Shown piece after piece: positions 1-5,414 of a DNA stretch of 6,634 nucleotides. Position 1 is the first letter of the stretch. The number at the start of each line of letters is the position of its first letter. Below the pieces are notes generated by a model. It searched no databases, was not told the origin of the DNA, and was given only the letters and a program-made list of their open reading frames with translations. Source of the DNA: Thermoplasmatales archaeon (GTDB taxonomy: Archaea; Thermoplasmatota; E2; UBA202; DSCA01); contig DSCA01000058.1 in NCBI GenBank assembly GCA_011049295.1, forward strand, positions 1 to 6,634. Reading direction: 5' to 3'. Both the position numbers and the translations under genes were made by a program.

Positions 1-531
1 ATAGAAAACGAATAGATATAGGTTGCTATTAGGGGTTATTCAAAACTCTCAATACTGTATTTGTTAGTGCTATAGACGACTACTTGGGCATTGCATGTGT
101 TTTCTCTGCCTAGCTTTTAAACCAGTATGTGTTGTTTCATTTGTTCTGCTCTGCTCAATACACTAATCCAATGCCATCGAAACCAATTTTTCTTTTTTAT
201 CCCTATAGCTATAATGCTTCATTCTGCACATAATTTTATAATTGATAACCTGTGGAACAACAAGTGGGTTACGTTTTTAATGGTAGCCGTTTTTCTGCTC
301 CCCCCATGTTCGTTTTTAGAAATCAATTTTGTCTTTTGTAAAAAATATTCTCCTTACAAACTCGGCAATGGCCAGATTATTGGCATTTTTTCTTTGATAT
401 ATATCTATATTTTTACATGTTGTTTGCTTGCTTTCAATTAGGCCAATTCAGACCACGCCCAATCATAGATGATGTCAATCCATCACCAAGCCTACCTTTC
501 AAGCGGTAGCGCATACAAAGCCATCGGTTTC
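1..531. other. A/T-rich region without a well-supported gene
   Basis: This stretch is much richer in A/T than the genes to its right. Apart from the doubtful hydrophobic frame at 127-441 I see no convincing gene, tRNA or rRNA. Positions 442-531, downstream of the DUF454 gene, contain only a 5-bp CTACC/GGTAG hairpin (492-509) with no T-run, so it is not a supportable terminator. The base-composition change falls close to the end of the DUF454 gene and may mark the edge of the conserved chromosomal block. Confidence 0.5.
127..441 (+). CDS. Doubtful hydrophobic reading frame, possibly decayed membrane-protein remnant
   Basis: This frame encodes a 104-residue, Phe/Ile/Leu/Cys-rich polypeptide with several stretches that could span a membrane (roughly residues 22-40, 48-70 and 84-103). 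I do not recognise it with confidence. Residues 32-36 read HSAHN, an H-x-x-x-N pattern inside a hydrophobic helix. That arrangement is known from the last motif of CPBP/PrsW-type intramembrane proteases, but the other family motifs (such as EExxxR) are absent. Just upstream, in a different frame (33-110), there is a plausible coding stretch reading VFVSAIDDYLGIACVFSA, ended by a TAG at 111-113, which suggests a frameshifted ancestor. There is no clear Shine-Dalgarno sequence or well-placed TATA box before the ATG at 127. It sits in A/T-rich sequence where hydrophobic chance frames are common, so it may be non-coding or a pseudogene. Confidence 0.22.
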   Translation: MCCFICSALLNTLIQCHRNQFFFFIPIAIMLHSAHNFIIDNLWNNKWVTFLMVAVFLLPPCSFLEINFVFCKKYSPYKLGNGQIIGIFSLIYIYIFTCCLLAFN

Positions 532-909
532 TCACTCCCTAAGCGTTTTCATCAGGAGCAGGTGGGTGGTGACCCCAATGGCGATGATGAAGAGGATGAG
601 CCGGAGCGCCCAGTGGTGGAGGAAGAACAGCGCCGAGGTGGTAATGGTCAGCCAGAGGAGGGCGATGGCCAGGGCCTTGGTGCGCAGGGGGATGCCCCGC
701 CCCTCCAGGTAGTTGCGGACGTAGGGGCCCAGCCAGCGGTGGGTGAGCAGCCAGCGGTGCATGCGCTCCGAGCCCCGGAGGTAGCAGGCGGCGGCCGCCA
801 GAAGGAAGGGGGTGGTGGGCAGAAGGGGCAGTGGGATGCCGATGATGCCCAGGGCTACAAAGAGGGTTCCCAGGGCCACCCAGAATCCTTTGCGCGCCGT
901 GTCCAGCAT
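532..909 (-). CDS. DUF454 / YbaN-family small integral membrane protein
   Basis: This 125-residue membrane protein matches the DUF454 (YbaN-like) family in length and in its signature. The conserved core spans about residues 23-72: GIPLPLLPTTPFLLAAAACY, then SERMHRWLLTHRWLGPYVRNY, then a short basic segment before TK at 77-78. Hydrophobic segments lie at roughly 8-42 (probably two short helices around the PLLPTTPF turn), 79-96 and 101-119, with the polar HRWL region between them. The biochemical role of the family is not established and I assign none. It lies 45 bp downstream of the RPA-associated gene on the same strand, but a TTTTAAA box (945-939) sits about 33 nt before its ATG, so it may be transcribed on its own as well as by read-through. 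The stop is TGA. Family assignment is confident; a functional link to RPA is not implied. Confidence 0.9.
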   Translation of the reverse strand: MLDTARKGFWVALGTLFVALGIIGIPLPLLPTTPFLLAAAACYLRGSERMHRWLLTHRWLGPYVRNYLEGRGIPLRTKALAIALLWLTITTSALFFLHHWALRLILFIIAIGVTTHLLLMKTLRE

Positions 910-938
910 GCTCTACCCAATAACCATGGCACGGGGGG

Positions 939-946
939 TTTAAAAC
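939..946 (-). promoter_or_regulatory. Candidate TATA box for the DUF454 gene
   Basis: On the minus strand the gap between the RPA-associated gene and the DUF454 gene reads GTTTTAAAC, an A/T-only core in G/C-rich surroundings. It is centred about 33 nt before the DUF454 ATG. That spacing would place transcription start a few nucleotides upstream of the codon, as for the other promoters here. TTTAAA is palindromic, so direction is inferred from position only. Confidence 0.4.
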
Positions 947-954
947 AGCTGTGC

Positions 955-1779
955 TCAGGTAGTCTTCAGCTTGCCCAGGATGGGCTCGTAGACCAGCCCC
1001 TTGTCCATGAGCGAGGTCAGGGCCTCCTCCACCAGGGTTCGCTCCAGTTTTTGCTCCTCTCCCCGCTCCACGATTTCATCCCACAGGGCTCCGTCGTCGC
1101 CCTCGCAGTCCCGGACCAGGGCCAGCACGGCCTCCTCCGCCTCGTCGATTTCCTGGCTGGTGGAAATCTTGCCGGCGCTGAAGTGGGACAGGGCCTCCCG
1201 CAGCAGGAAGCGGTAGTGCTCCAGGTCCACGTCCGGGTAGGCCTGCAGGGCCGTCACCACCCCGGTGGCCAGGGCCGGGGGGTAGCCGATTTCGGTGAGT
1301 CTGGCTCTGGAGGGCGGGTTCATGCGCCGGGCCTCCTCCACGGCCTCGATTCGCTGCCGGGTGTGGCGGCTGGTCTCCAGTATCCAGTAGTCGCGCAACT
1401 GGCTGTCCACCTCCCATATCACCTCGGGGCGCACGGAGACGAACAGCACGTCGGGCTCCGGCTCGTAGCCCCGGGCCTTGCCGGTGATGGCCACGTAGCT
1501 GGGGGTGTCCGCCTCTGCCAGGAAGGCCGCTGCCTCCGGCTGGTACTGGCCGGCATAGACGGCGTAGATGCCGGTGGGGTCGGACACGTGGGCCCGCCAC
1601 ATGTCTCCCTCGGCGGAGACGTTTTCCACGTCGGTGAGCACCCCCACGATGAACAGACGGTTGACCATGGCCCCCAGAGGGGTCAGGATGTAGGAGGGCT
1701 CCTTTTCACCCTCTCCGCCCACCTGGTGGGTGGCCTCGTTGTATTCTCCGGCGAACACCCGCAGGGCCGGCTCCCTCAT
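955..1779 (-). CDS. RPA-associated protein (COG3390 type) with C-terminal winged-helix-like segment
   Basis: This 274-residue protein matches the archaeal RPA-associated protein family (COG3390; rpap genes in haloarchaea), whose members sit beside RPA genes and act with RPA on single-stranded DNA. The diagnostic stretch is residues 29-120: SYILTPLGAMVNRLFIVGVL, then DPTGIYAVYAGQYQPEAAAF, then YVAITGKAR and VSVRPE, an OB-fold-like beta barrel. Residues 120-150 continue with the family's DSQLRDYWILETSRHTRQRI segment. About 160-210 is helical. Residues 213-272 look like a winged helix: two helices, an acidic linker, then LTSLMDKGLVYEPILGKLK, a wing-like ending. The ATG overlaps the RPA stop as ATGA (1779-1776), so translation is coupled to RPA and the two products are probably made together. 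The stop is TGA. Family assignment is strong; the winged helix is my reading of the pattern. Confidence 0.93.
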   Translation of the reverse strand: MREPALRVFAGEYNEATHQVGGEGEKEPSYILTPLGAMVNRLFIVGVLTDVENVSAEGDMWRAHVSDPTGIYAVYAGQYQPEAAAFLAEADTPSYVAITGKARGYEPEPDVLFVSVRPEVIWEVDSQLRDYWILETSRHTRQRIEAVEEARRMNPPSRARLTEIGYPPALATGVVTALQAYPDVDLEHYRFLLREALSHFSAGKISTSQEIDEAEEAVLALVRDCEGDDGALWDEIVERGEEQKLERTLVEEALTSLMDKGLVYEPILGKLKTT

Positions 1780-3068
1780 TCTGTCACCTCCAGCTCCTCC
1801 AGCAGACGCTGGCTTTCCGCGGCGATGTCCGGCATGATGAGGGTGGCATCCCGCACGATGACCGTCACCCCGTAGTCGTCGGCCAGGGCGTTGCCGGTTA
1901 CCCGGATGGGATGGGCCATCAGCCGCTGCTGTATCTCCCGGTCCACCGCCTCCTCCCCCTGCTCCCTGGCCAGGCGCCGGTAGTCCTCCATGGTTTTTTC
2001 CATCATCTGCTCGGTCATCTCCCGGTCCAGGATGGCGGTGACCGCCCCGGTGCCGTCGTCCACCACCGCCTTGATGCGCAGGTCGGGCTGGCCGGTGACC
2101 TCGCCGTCAATGACGCATATGCCGTCCCGGATGGCCCGGTTGCACTGGGGGCAGCGCTCTATCAGCCCCGAGCCGCTCTGTATCTCGATCACCGAGCCCT
2201 CCATGATGATGTCCACTCCCCCGCCCCCCTCCACCACCTTGTAGAGGGACACGGGCCGCTGGGCGATGTCCTCGGTGGCAATTTTTTCGTCCAGCTTTTT
2301 CACGGTGGCCCGCTCGTCGAACACCAGCTGGGGGGTCCCCCGCCAGGATTTGGTGTAGGCGCCGCTCACCTGGATGACCTCGTTTTCCTGCAGGCCGAAG
2401 TCGTGCCAGGCGTTGTACTGGATTTTTCCGGAGGGGTCGCCCAGGAGGCCCGTATAGACTTTTTTGGAGTCTCCGTCCACGGTGACCTCCCTCTCCTCCA
2501 GGCTCAGCACCTTGCCCTTGACCTCCACGTTGGACAGGCCGGGCCGGAGGTCGATGACCTTGAAGCGCTGGGGGGTGCGCTCTGCCAGCTGGATGGACAC
2601 CTCCGCCGGGCTCACCTCGGTCCACTCCGAGATGTTGAGGCGGGCCTGGCCGCTCCACTCGTTGGCATAGGCGTTTTTGAGGGTCACCACGTCCCCGGAC
2701 TGCAGGCCGAAGTCCTTCCAGGCGGTGAAGGGCAACACCTCGGTGTCGTCGCCAATCAGGCCCCGGAAGATGGTGCGCTGCTCCCCCCGCACCTCCACAT
2801 CCCATTTTTCGATGGCCACTATTTTGCCGGTCACCTGCAGGCGGCGGTCGCCCGGCTGTACCTCGGCCAGCTTCTTGGTGGTCAGGCCGGCCGGGGCGCT
2901 GCCGGCACCGAATTTTTTGAGGACCGCCTGCCGGGCCTGGTCCAGGGGAACGCCGTAGTCCAGGAAGGTCTGCAGCTTCTTTTTCACCTGGTCCCGGCTC
3001 ACCTCGTCGCCCAGCGAGGTCATCACGTCGTCAACAATGGAATCCACATCCTCCTTCTCGTCGGCCAT
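1776..3068 (-). CDS. rpa: Replication protein A, archaeal ssDNA-binding protein with three OB folds and a zinc finger
   Basis: This is the main single-stranded DNA-binding protein, protecting ssDNA in replication, recombination and repair. The chosen start (ATG at 3068) gives 430 residues. Residues 1-55 form an acidic helical domain (VDSIVDDVMTSLGDEVSRDQ, then PLDQARQAVLKKFG) typical of euryarchaeal RPA. OB fold A spans about 65-155 and OB fold B about 168-260. They are clearly repeats of each other: FRGLIGDD..PFTAWKDFGLQ matches YTGLLGDPSG..YNAWHDFGLQ, and EWSGQARLNIS matches SWRGTPQLVFD. OB fold C (about 284-415) contains the zinc-finger motif C306-x2-C309-x8-C318-x2-D321, where the last ligand, usually His or Cys, is Asp. 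An upstream in-frame GTG at 3095 would add nine residues but lies next to the TATA box, probably before the transcription start. The ATG is preceded by a weak GTGAG. Its stop overlaps the next gene as ATGA. Confidence 0.96.
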   Translation of the reverse strand: MADEKEDVDSIVDDVMTSLGDEVSRDQVKKKLQTFLDYGVPLDQARQAVLKKFGAGSAPAGLTTKKLAEVQPGDRRLQVTGKIVAIEKWDVEVRGEQRTIFRGLIGDDTEVLPFTAWKDFGLQSGDVVTLKNAYANEWSGQARLNISEWTEVSPAEVSIQLAERTPQRFKVIDLRPGLSNVEVKGKVLSLEEREVTVDGDSKKVYTGLLGDPSGKIQYNAWHDFGLQENEVIQVSGAYTKSWRGTPQLVFDERATVKKLDEKIATEDIAQRPVSLYKVVEGGGGVDIIMEGSVIEIQSGSGLIERCPQCNRAIRDGICVIDGEVTGQPDLRIKAVVDDGTGAVTAILDREMTEQMMEKTMEDYRRLAREQGEEAVDREIQQRLMAHPIRVTGNALADDYGVTVIVRDATLIMPDIAAESQRLLEELEVTE

Positions 3069-3095
3069 AATCTCACTATTGAAATGGGGCCCCAC

Positions 3096-3104
3096 CTATA
3101 AAAT
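3096..3104 (-). promoter_or_regulatory. Candidate TATA box of the RPA operon
   Basis: Read on the minus strand the element is TTTTATAGG, following an A-run (CAAAAA). Its centre is about 33 nt before the ATG at 3068. Archaeal transcription usually starts about 25-27 bp downstream of the TATA centre, which puts the start near 3075 and leaves a leader of only a few nucleotides. This argues against the GTG at 3095 as translation start. Confidence 0.55.
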
Positions 3105-3114
3105 TTTTGAGGGG

Positions 3115-3125
3115 GCCCGGCGGGC
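3115..3125. promoter_or_regulatory. GC-rich inverted repeat between the two divergent TATA boxes
   Basis: GCCCG-G-CGGGC is a perfect inverted repeat lying between the RPA TATA box and the TATA box of the divergent OB-fold gene. A second perfect palindrome, TGGGGCCCCA, lies at 3085-3094, between the RPA TATA box and the RPA start. Either could be an operator controlling both directions, but such palindromes are more likely by chance in G/C-rich DNA, so this is tentative. Confidence 0.25.
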
Positions 3126-3131
3126 AAAGAA

Positions 3132-3142
3132 AAAGTTATAAC
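3132..3142 (+). promoter_or_regulatory. Candidate TATA box of the divergent OB-fold gene
   Basis: AAAGTTATAAC is the A/T-rich element closest upstream of the plus-strand OB-fold gene. Its centre near 3138 predicts a transcript start near 3164, a few nucleotides before the ATG at 3169. The ATG at 3154 would then lie outside the transcript. An alternative is the other box at 3097-3104, which reads TATAAAAT on this strand and would permit the earlier ATG. Confidence 0.45.
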
Positions 3143-3168
3143 CGCCGTCGGGGATGTGCTGTATCGGT

Positions 3169-3828
3169 ATGCCCGTGAAGGAAAGAAGAATAGGCGAGCT
3201 GAAGGAGGACGGCGAGTGGGTATCGCTGAAGGCCAAGGTGGTCCAGGTGTGGGATGCGTCCTCGGAATCCATTTCCCAGACCGGCCTCCTGGCAGACGAG
3301 ACGGGCCGCATAAAGTTCGTGGCCTGGAAGAAGTCGCAGGTCCCGCCGCTGAGGGAGGGAGGCAGCTACCTGCTGAAGGGCGCCGTGGTCGATTCCTGGA
3401 GCGGCCAGCTGCAGGTCAACCTCAACAGCAGGACCAAGGTGGAGAGGCTCACCGGAGACCTGCCCGTGGCCGCCGTGGACACCCTGGAGGGGCGGGTAAC
3501 CGGGATTGTGCCCCGGAGCGGGTACATCCAGCGCTGCCCGGAATGCAACCGCGTGCTGGTGGACAACCACTGCCCGGTGCACCTGGAGGTGGAACCCGTG
3601 GAGGACTTCCGGATAAAGGCAACCCTGGACACCTCGCCCCACATCGTGGTCATCAACGGCTCGGCGGCCGAAAAGCTCACCGGGCTTTCCCTGGACCAAG
3701 TGAGGGAAATGGAGGACGACGACCTGAACTGCCTGCTGCAGGTGATGCTGGTGGACCACACGTTCATCTTCACGGGCCGGTATTTTGGAAAAAATTTTAT
3801 GGCGGAGGGGGGAGAGAAGCGGTCCTGA
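3169..3828 (+). CDS. RPA-like OB-fold / zinc-finger ssDNA-binding protein
   Basis: This second, smaller RPA-family protein is transcribed divergently from RPA. With the ATG at 3169 it has 219 residues; an earlier ATG at 3154 would add five residues (MCCIG) but is poorly placed relative to the TATA box. Residues 5-95 form an OB fold with the same landmarks as the RPA repeats: QTGLLADETGRIKFVAWKKS followed by the strand pair SYLLKGAVVDSWSGQLQVNL. Residues 106-205 form a second OB-type domain holding a zinc finger with all four ligands, C123-x2-C126-x8-C135-x2-H138. After the finger, the FRIKATLDTS segment parallels LRIKAVVDDG of RPA. It is probably an RPA subunit or a paralogue binding ssDNA in the cytoplasm. 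The C-terminal tail (210-219) is short and charged. The stop (TGA) is 28 bp from the end of the convergent MFS gene. Family is confident; the exact partner is inferred. Confidence 0.88.
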   Translation: MPVKERRIGELKEDGEWVSLKAKVVQVWDASSESISQTGLLADETGRIKFVAWKKSQVPPLREGGSYLLKGAVVDSWSGQLQVNLNSRTKVERLTGDLPVAAVDTLEGRVTGIVPRSGYIQRCPECNRVLVDNHCPVHLEVEPVEDFRIKATLDTSPHIVVINGSAAEKLTGLSLDQVREMEDDDLNCLLQVMLVDHTFIFTGRYFGKNFMAEGGEKRS

Positions 3829-3856
3829 ACAGGGACCGGAATCCGAGGATGCCGGT

Positions 3857-5044
3857 CTAGGCGGGTACCTCCCGCCTCCTCCGTCGGCGCTGCACCTCCA
3901 TGTAGGCCAGGAGGGCGGTGGCGGCCAGGGCCAGGAGGGCGGCCAGGAGGGCGAAGGGCAGGTCGAAGCCGTAGCGGTGGGCGGCGTAGCCGACCAGGGC
4001 GGAGGTGGGACTGCCCACCAGGATGGTCACCGAGCGGTAGAAGCCCAGCTTTCCCCCCCGCCCCCGCACCTCCCAGTGGTGCATGAGGTAGGCGTTGTTG
4101 ACCAGAAATATGCTGGTGGTGGCGGACAGGGGAAGGCTGAGGGCCAGAGCCACGGGAAAAGCCGGGGTGTACACCAGGAGGGCGGTGGCGGTGGCGGCCA
4201 TGCTGCTCAGCCCGAACACGATATACCGGGGTGGATAGCGGTCGGCCAGGGAGCCCACCACCGGCTTGAGGACGAAGCCCCCGAAGGAGAGAAGGGCGAA
4301 GCAGATGCCGGCCTCCAGCTCGGCGAACCCCTTGCCCTCAATCAGGTAGGTGGGATAGAAGGAGGTGAAACCCATCCAGGTGATGGTCACCGTAAGGTTG
4401 ATGGCAAAGATGAACAGGGTTTCCCGCTCCCTGAACACGGACAGGCCGTCCTTCAGCCGCTCTCCCACCGACACCCGGGAGGGAAGACGGGTGGTCTCCG
4501 GTACCAGGGCAAAGGTGAGATAAGCGCAGGTCAGGCTGACGGCCGCCCAGCCCACAAAGAAAAAACGCCAGTTGTACACGGCAATCAGGGGGGCCAGGAT
4601 GGGCATGAGGCCGGCCATCGACCCCACGCTGGACTGAATGCCCAGGGCCCGGCCCCGGTTCTCCTTGAAAAGGTCGGAGAGCATGGCAATCCCCGCGGTG
4701 GGAAAGCTGCCCGCCCCGACTCCCAGCATCACCAGCACGGCCACAAACATCAGGACGTGCACCGATATGCCGATGAGCAGGTAGGCCACGGCAAAGGTCA
4801 GCATGGCCAGGGTGATGGTCAGCTTTCTGCCCTTGACGTCTGAGAGGATGCCGGAGGGAAACTGCATCAGCCCGTAGAAGAACCACATGGCGGTGAGAGC
4901 CGTGCCGGCCACCGCGTGGTCCATGTGGAAGCTGGCCTCGATGTGCACCAGGAGGGTGGATATGGCATAGCGTCCGGAGAGAACGAGAAACCAGCCGGCG
5001 GAGGCGAAGATGAGGGCCAGGTCTTCTTTTTGTAAATGGCGCAT
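3857..5044 (-). CDS. Major facilitator superfamily (MFS) transporter
   Basis: This 395-residue protein, of normal length for a 12-helix MFS transporter, is inner-membrane and hydrophobic throughout. The first helix starts near residue 10 (LALIFASAGWFLVLSGRYAI). Motif A between helices 2 and 3 is well conserved at 65-74 (GILSDVKGRK), and its weaker C-half counterpart is GSLADRYPPR at 264-273. Residues 107-150 carry the Gly/Ser-rich GVGAGSFPTAGIAMLSDLF, then the loop FKENRGRALGIQSS of helices 4-5. A longer polar loop at 182-208 separates the two six-helix halves. The tail ends in an Arg cluster (386-391), as expected for a cytoplasmic end. The substrate cannot be read from the sequence. It is a single-gene unit, convergent with the OB-fold gene and divergent from the AbrB-methyltransferase pair. 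The stop is TAG. Confidence 0.93.
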   Translation of the reverse strand: MRHLQKEDLALIFASAGWFLVLSGRYAISTLLVHIEASFHMDHAVAGTALTAMWFFYGLMQFPSGILSDVKGRKLTITLAMLTFAVAYLLIGISVHVLMFVAVLVMLGVGAGSFPTAGIAMLSDLFKENRGRALGIQSSVGSMAGLMPILAPLIAVYNWRFFFVGWAAVSLTCAYLTFALVPETTRLPSRVSVGERLKDGLSVFRERETLFIFAINLTVTITWMGFTSFYPTYLIEGKGFAELEAGICFALLSFGGFVLKPVVGSLADRYPPRYIVFGLSSMAATATALLVYTPAFPVALALSLPLSATTSIFLVNNAYLMHHWEVRGRGGKLGFYRSVTILVGSPTSALVGYAAHRYGFDLPFALLAALLALAATALLAYMEVQRRRRRREVPA

Positions 5045-5051
5045 GGTCCGA

Positions 5052-5066
5052 GGGGCGAATGGCCCC
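5052..5066. promoter_or_regulatory. Inverted repeat between MFS TATA box and start
   Basis: GGGGC-GAATG-GCCCC forms a 5-bp stem with a 5-nt loop, placed between the predicted TATA box and the predicted transcript start of the MFS gene. A protein bound there would block initiation, so it is a candidate operator. The short stem in G/C-rich sequence makes it weak evidence. Confidence 0.25.
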
Positions 5067-5070
5067 CTCC

Positions 5071-5080
5071 TTTTTTAAAG
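5071..5080 (-). promoter_or_regulatory. Candidate TATA box of the MFS gene
   Basis: On the minus strand this reads CTTTAAAAAA, centred about 32 nt before the MFS ATG at 5044. It predicts a transcript start near 5050, hence a very short leader. A GGAGG just after the box is upstream of the predicted start and too far from the ATG to act as a ribosome-binding site. Confidence 0.5.
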
Positions 5081-5168
5081 GTTATGGTGGGAGGATTCTG
5101 GTGCAATTACGTGGGGTAAATGATGAGTAGCGGCAAGGAGATGGTTTAGGGAATCCATATTTAAATTT

Positions 5169-5205
5169 TAGGTGTAAAAATATGTTTATATATAGGTGTA
5201 AAAAT
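5169..5205 (+). repeat. Two 13-bp direct repeats, 24 bp apart, in the AbrB-methyltransferase promoter
   Basis: TAGGTGTAAAAAT occurs at 5169-5181 and again at 5193-5205, exactly 24 bp apart. Each copy is followed by TTTATA (5185-5190 and 5205-5210), so the repeats alternate with two possible TATA boxes. The position directly before an AbrB-family gene suggests an operator for self-regulation. The spacing of a little over two helical turns puts both copies on a similar face of the DNA. The repeat is exact and directly visible; its function is inferred. Confidence 0.6.
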
Positions 5206-5211
5206 TTATAA
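5205..5211 (+). promoter_or_regulatory. Candidate TATA box of the AbrB-methyltransferase operon
   Basis: TTTATAA, centred about 24 nt before the ATG at 5232, would start transcription at or very near that codon, giving a leaderless mRNA. This fits the lack of any Shine-Dalgarno sequence before the ATG. The other box, TTTATATATA at 5185-5194, would start transcription near 5214 and could serve the in-frame TTG at 5223. Confidence 0.45.
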
Positions 5212-5231
5212 ACTGTTGTGCATTGACTGTT

Positions 5232-5414
5232 ATGGGCTACTCGACATCACTCACCAGAGCATCCGGTAAAAGCGAGTCGTTACGGACCACCGTTCCAATT
5301 AGTATTGTTCGTCAATTCGGACTTTCAGAAGGCGATGAGCTAGATTGGACACTGAAGGCAGAAAACAACAACATCACCATTATGGTTGAGCCAAAAAAGA
5401 AGGGGATTGAATGA
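5232..5414 (+). CDS. AbrB/SpoVT-type swapped-hairpin DNA-binding protein
   Basis: This 60-residue protein consists of little more than one AbrB/MazE/SpoVT swapped-hairpin domain. The core is SESLRTTVPISIVRQFGLSEGDELDWTL (residues 14-41, read here in two parts: the TTVPISIV strand-helix start, then FGLSEGDELDW), followed by the strand ITIMVEP. Such domains dimerise and bind DNA, as transition-state regulators or antitoxins. I see no toxin gene beside it. Instead it overlaps the methyltransferase start as ATGA (5411-5414), so it most likely regulates that operon, playing the role that C proteins play in many restriction-modification systems. The ATG at 5232 is preferred; an in-frame TTG at 5223 would add three residues. 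Its A/T-rich codon choice differs from the RPA block and matches the methyltransferase. Confidence 0.82.
   Translation: MGYSTSLTRASGKSESLRTTVPISIVRQFGLSEGDELDWTLKAENNNITIMVEPKKKGIE

Noticed and set aside
492..509. CTACC/GGTAG hairpin downstream of the DUF454 gene as terminator
   Set aside because: Only 5 bp of stem and no T-run follows on the minus strand; archaeal termination generally needs T-rich tracts.
469..1875. 468-residue plus-strand open frame
   Set aside because: It is antisense to the DUF454 and RPA-associated genes, which have clear family motifs. The translation is Gly/Gln/His-rich and repetitive, as expected for a shadow of G/C-rich coding sequence.
1911..3101. 396-residue plus-strand open frame
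   Set aside because: It lies wholly antisense to RPA, whose OB folds and zinc finger are recognisable; the His/Leu/Gly-rich translation has no domain pattern.
3136..3759. 207-residue minus-strand open frame
   Set aside because: It is a shadow of the plus-strand OB-fold/zinc-finger gene, which has the real motifs.
3785..4843. 352-residue plus-strand open frame
   Set aside because: It is antisense to the MFS transporter; the Gly/Gln/His-rich low-complexity product is a composition artefact.
5232..5414. AbrB-family protein as a toxin-antitoxin antitoxin
   Set aside because: No toxin-sized gene is adjacent; the overlapping downstream gene is a complete DNA methyltransferase.
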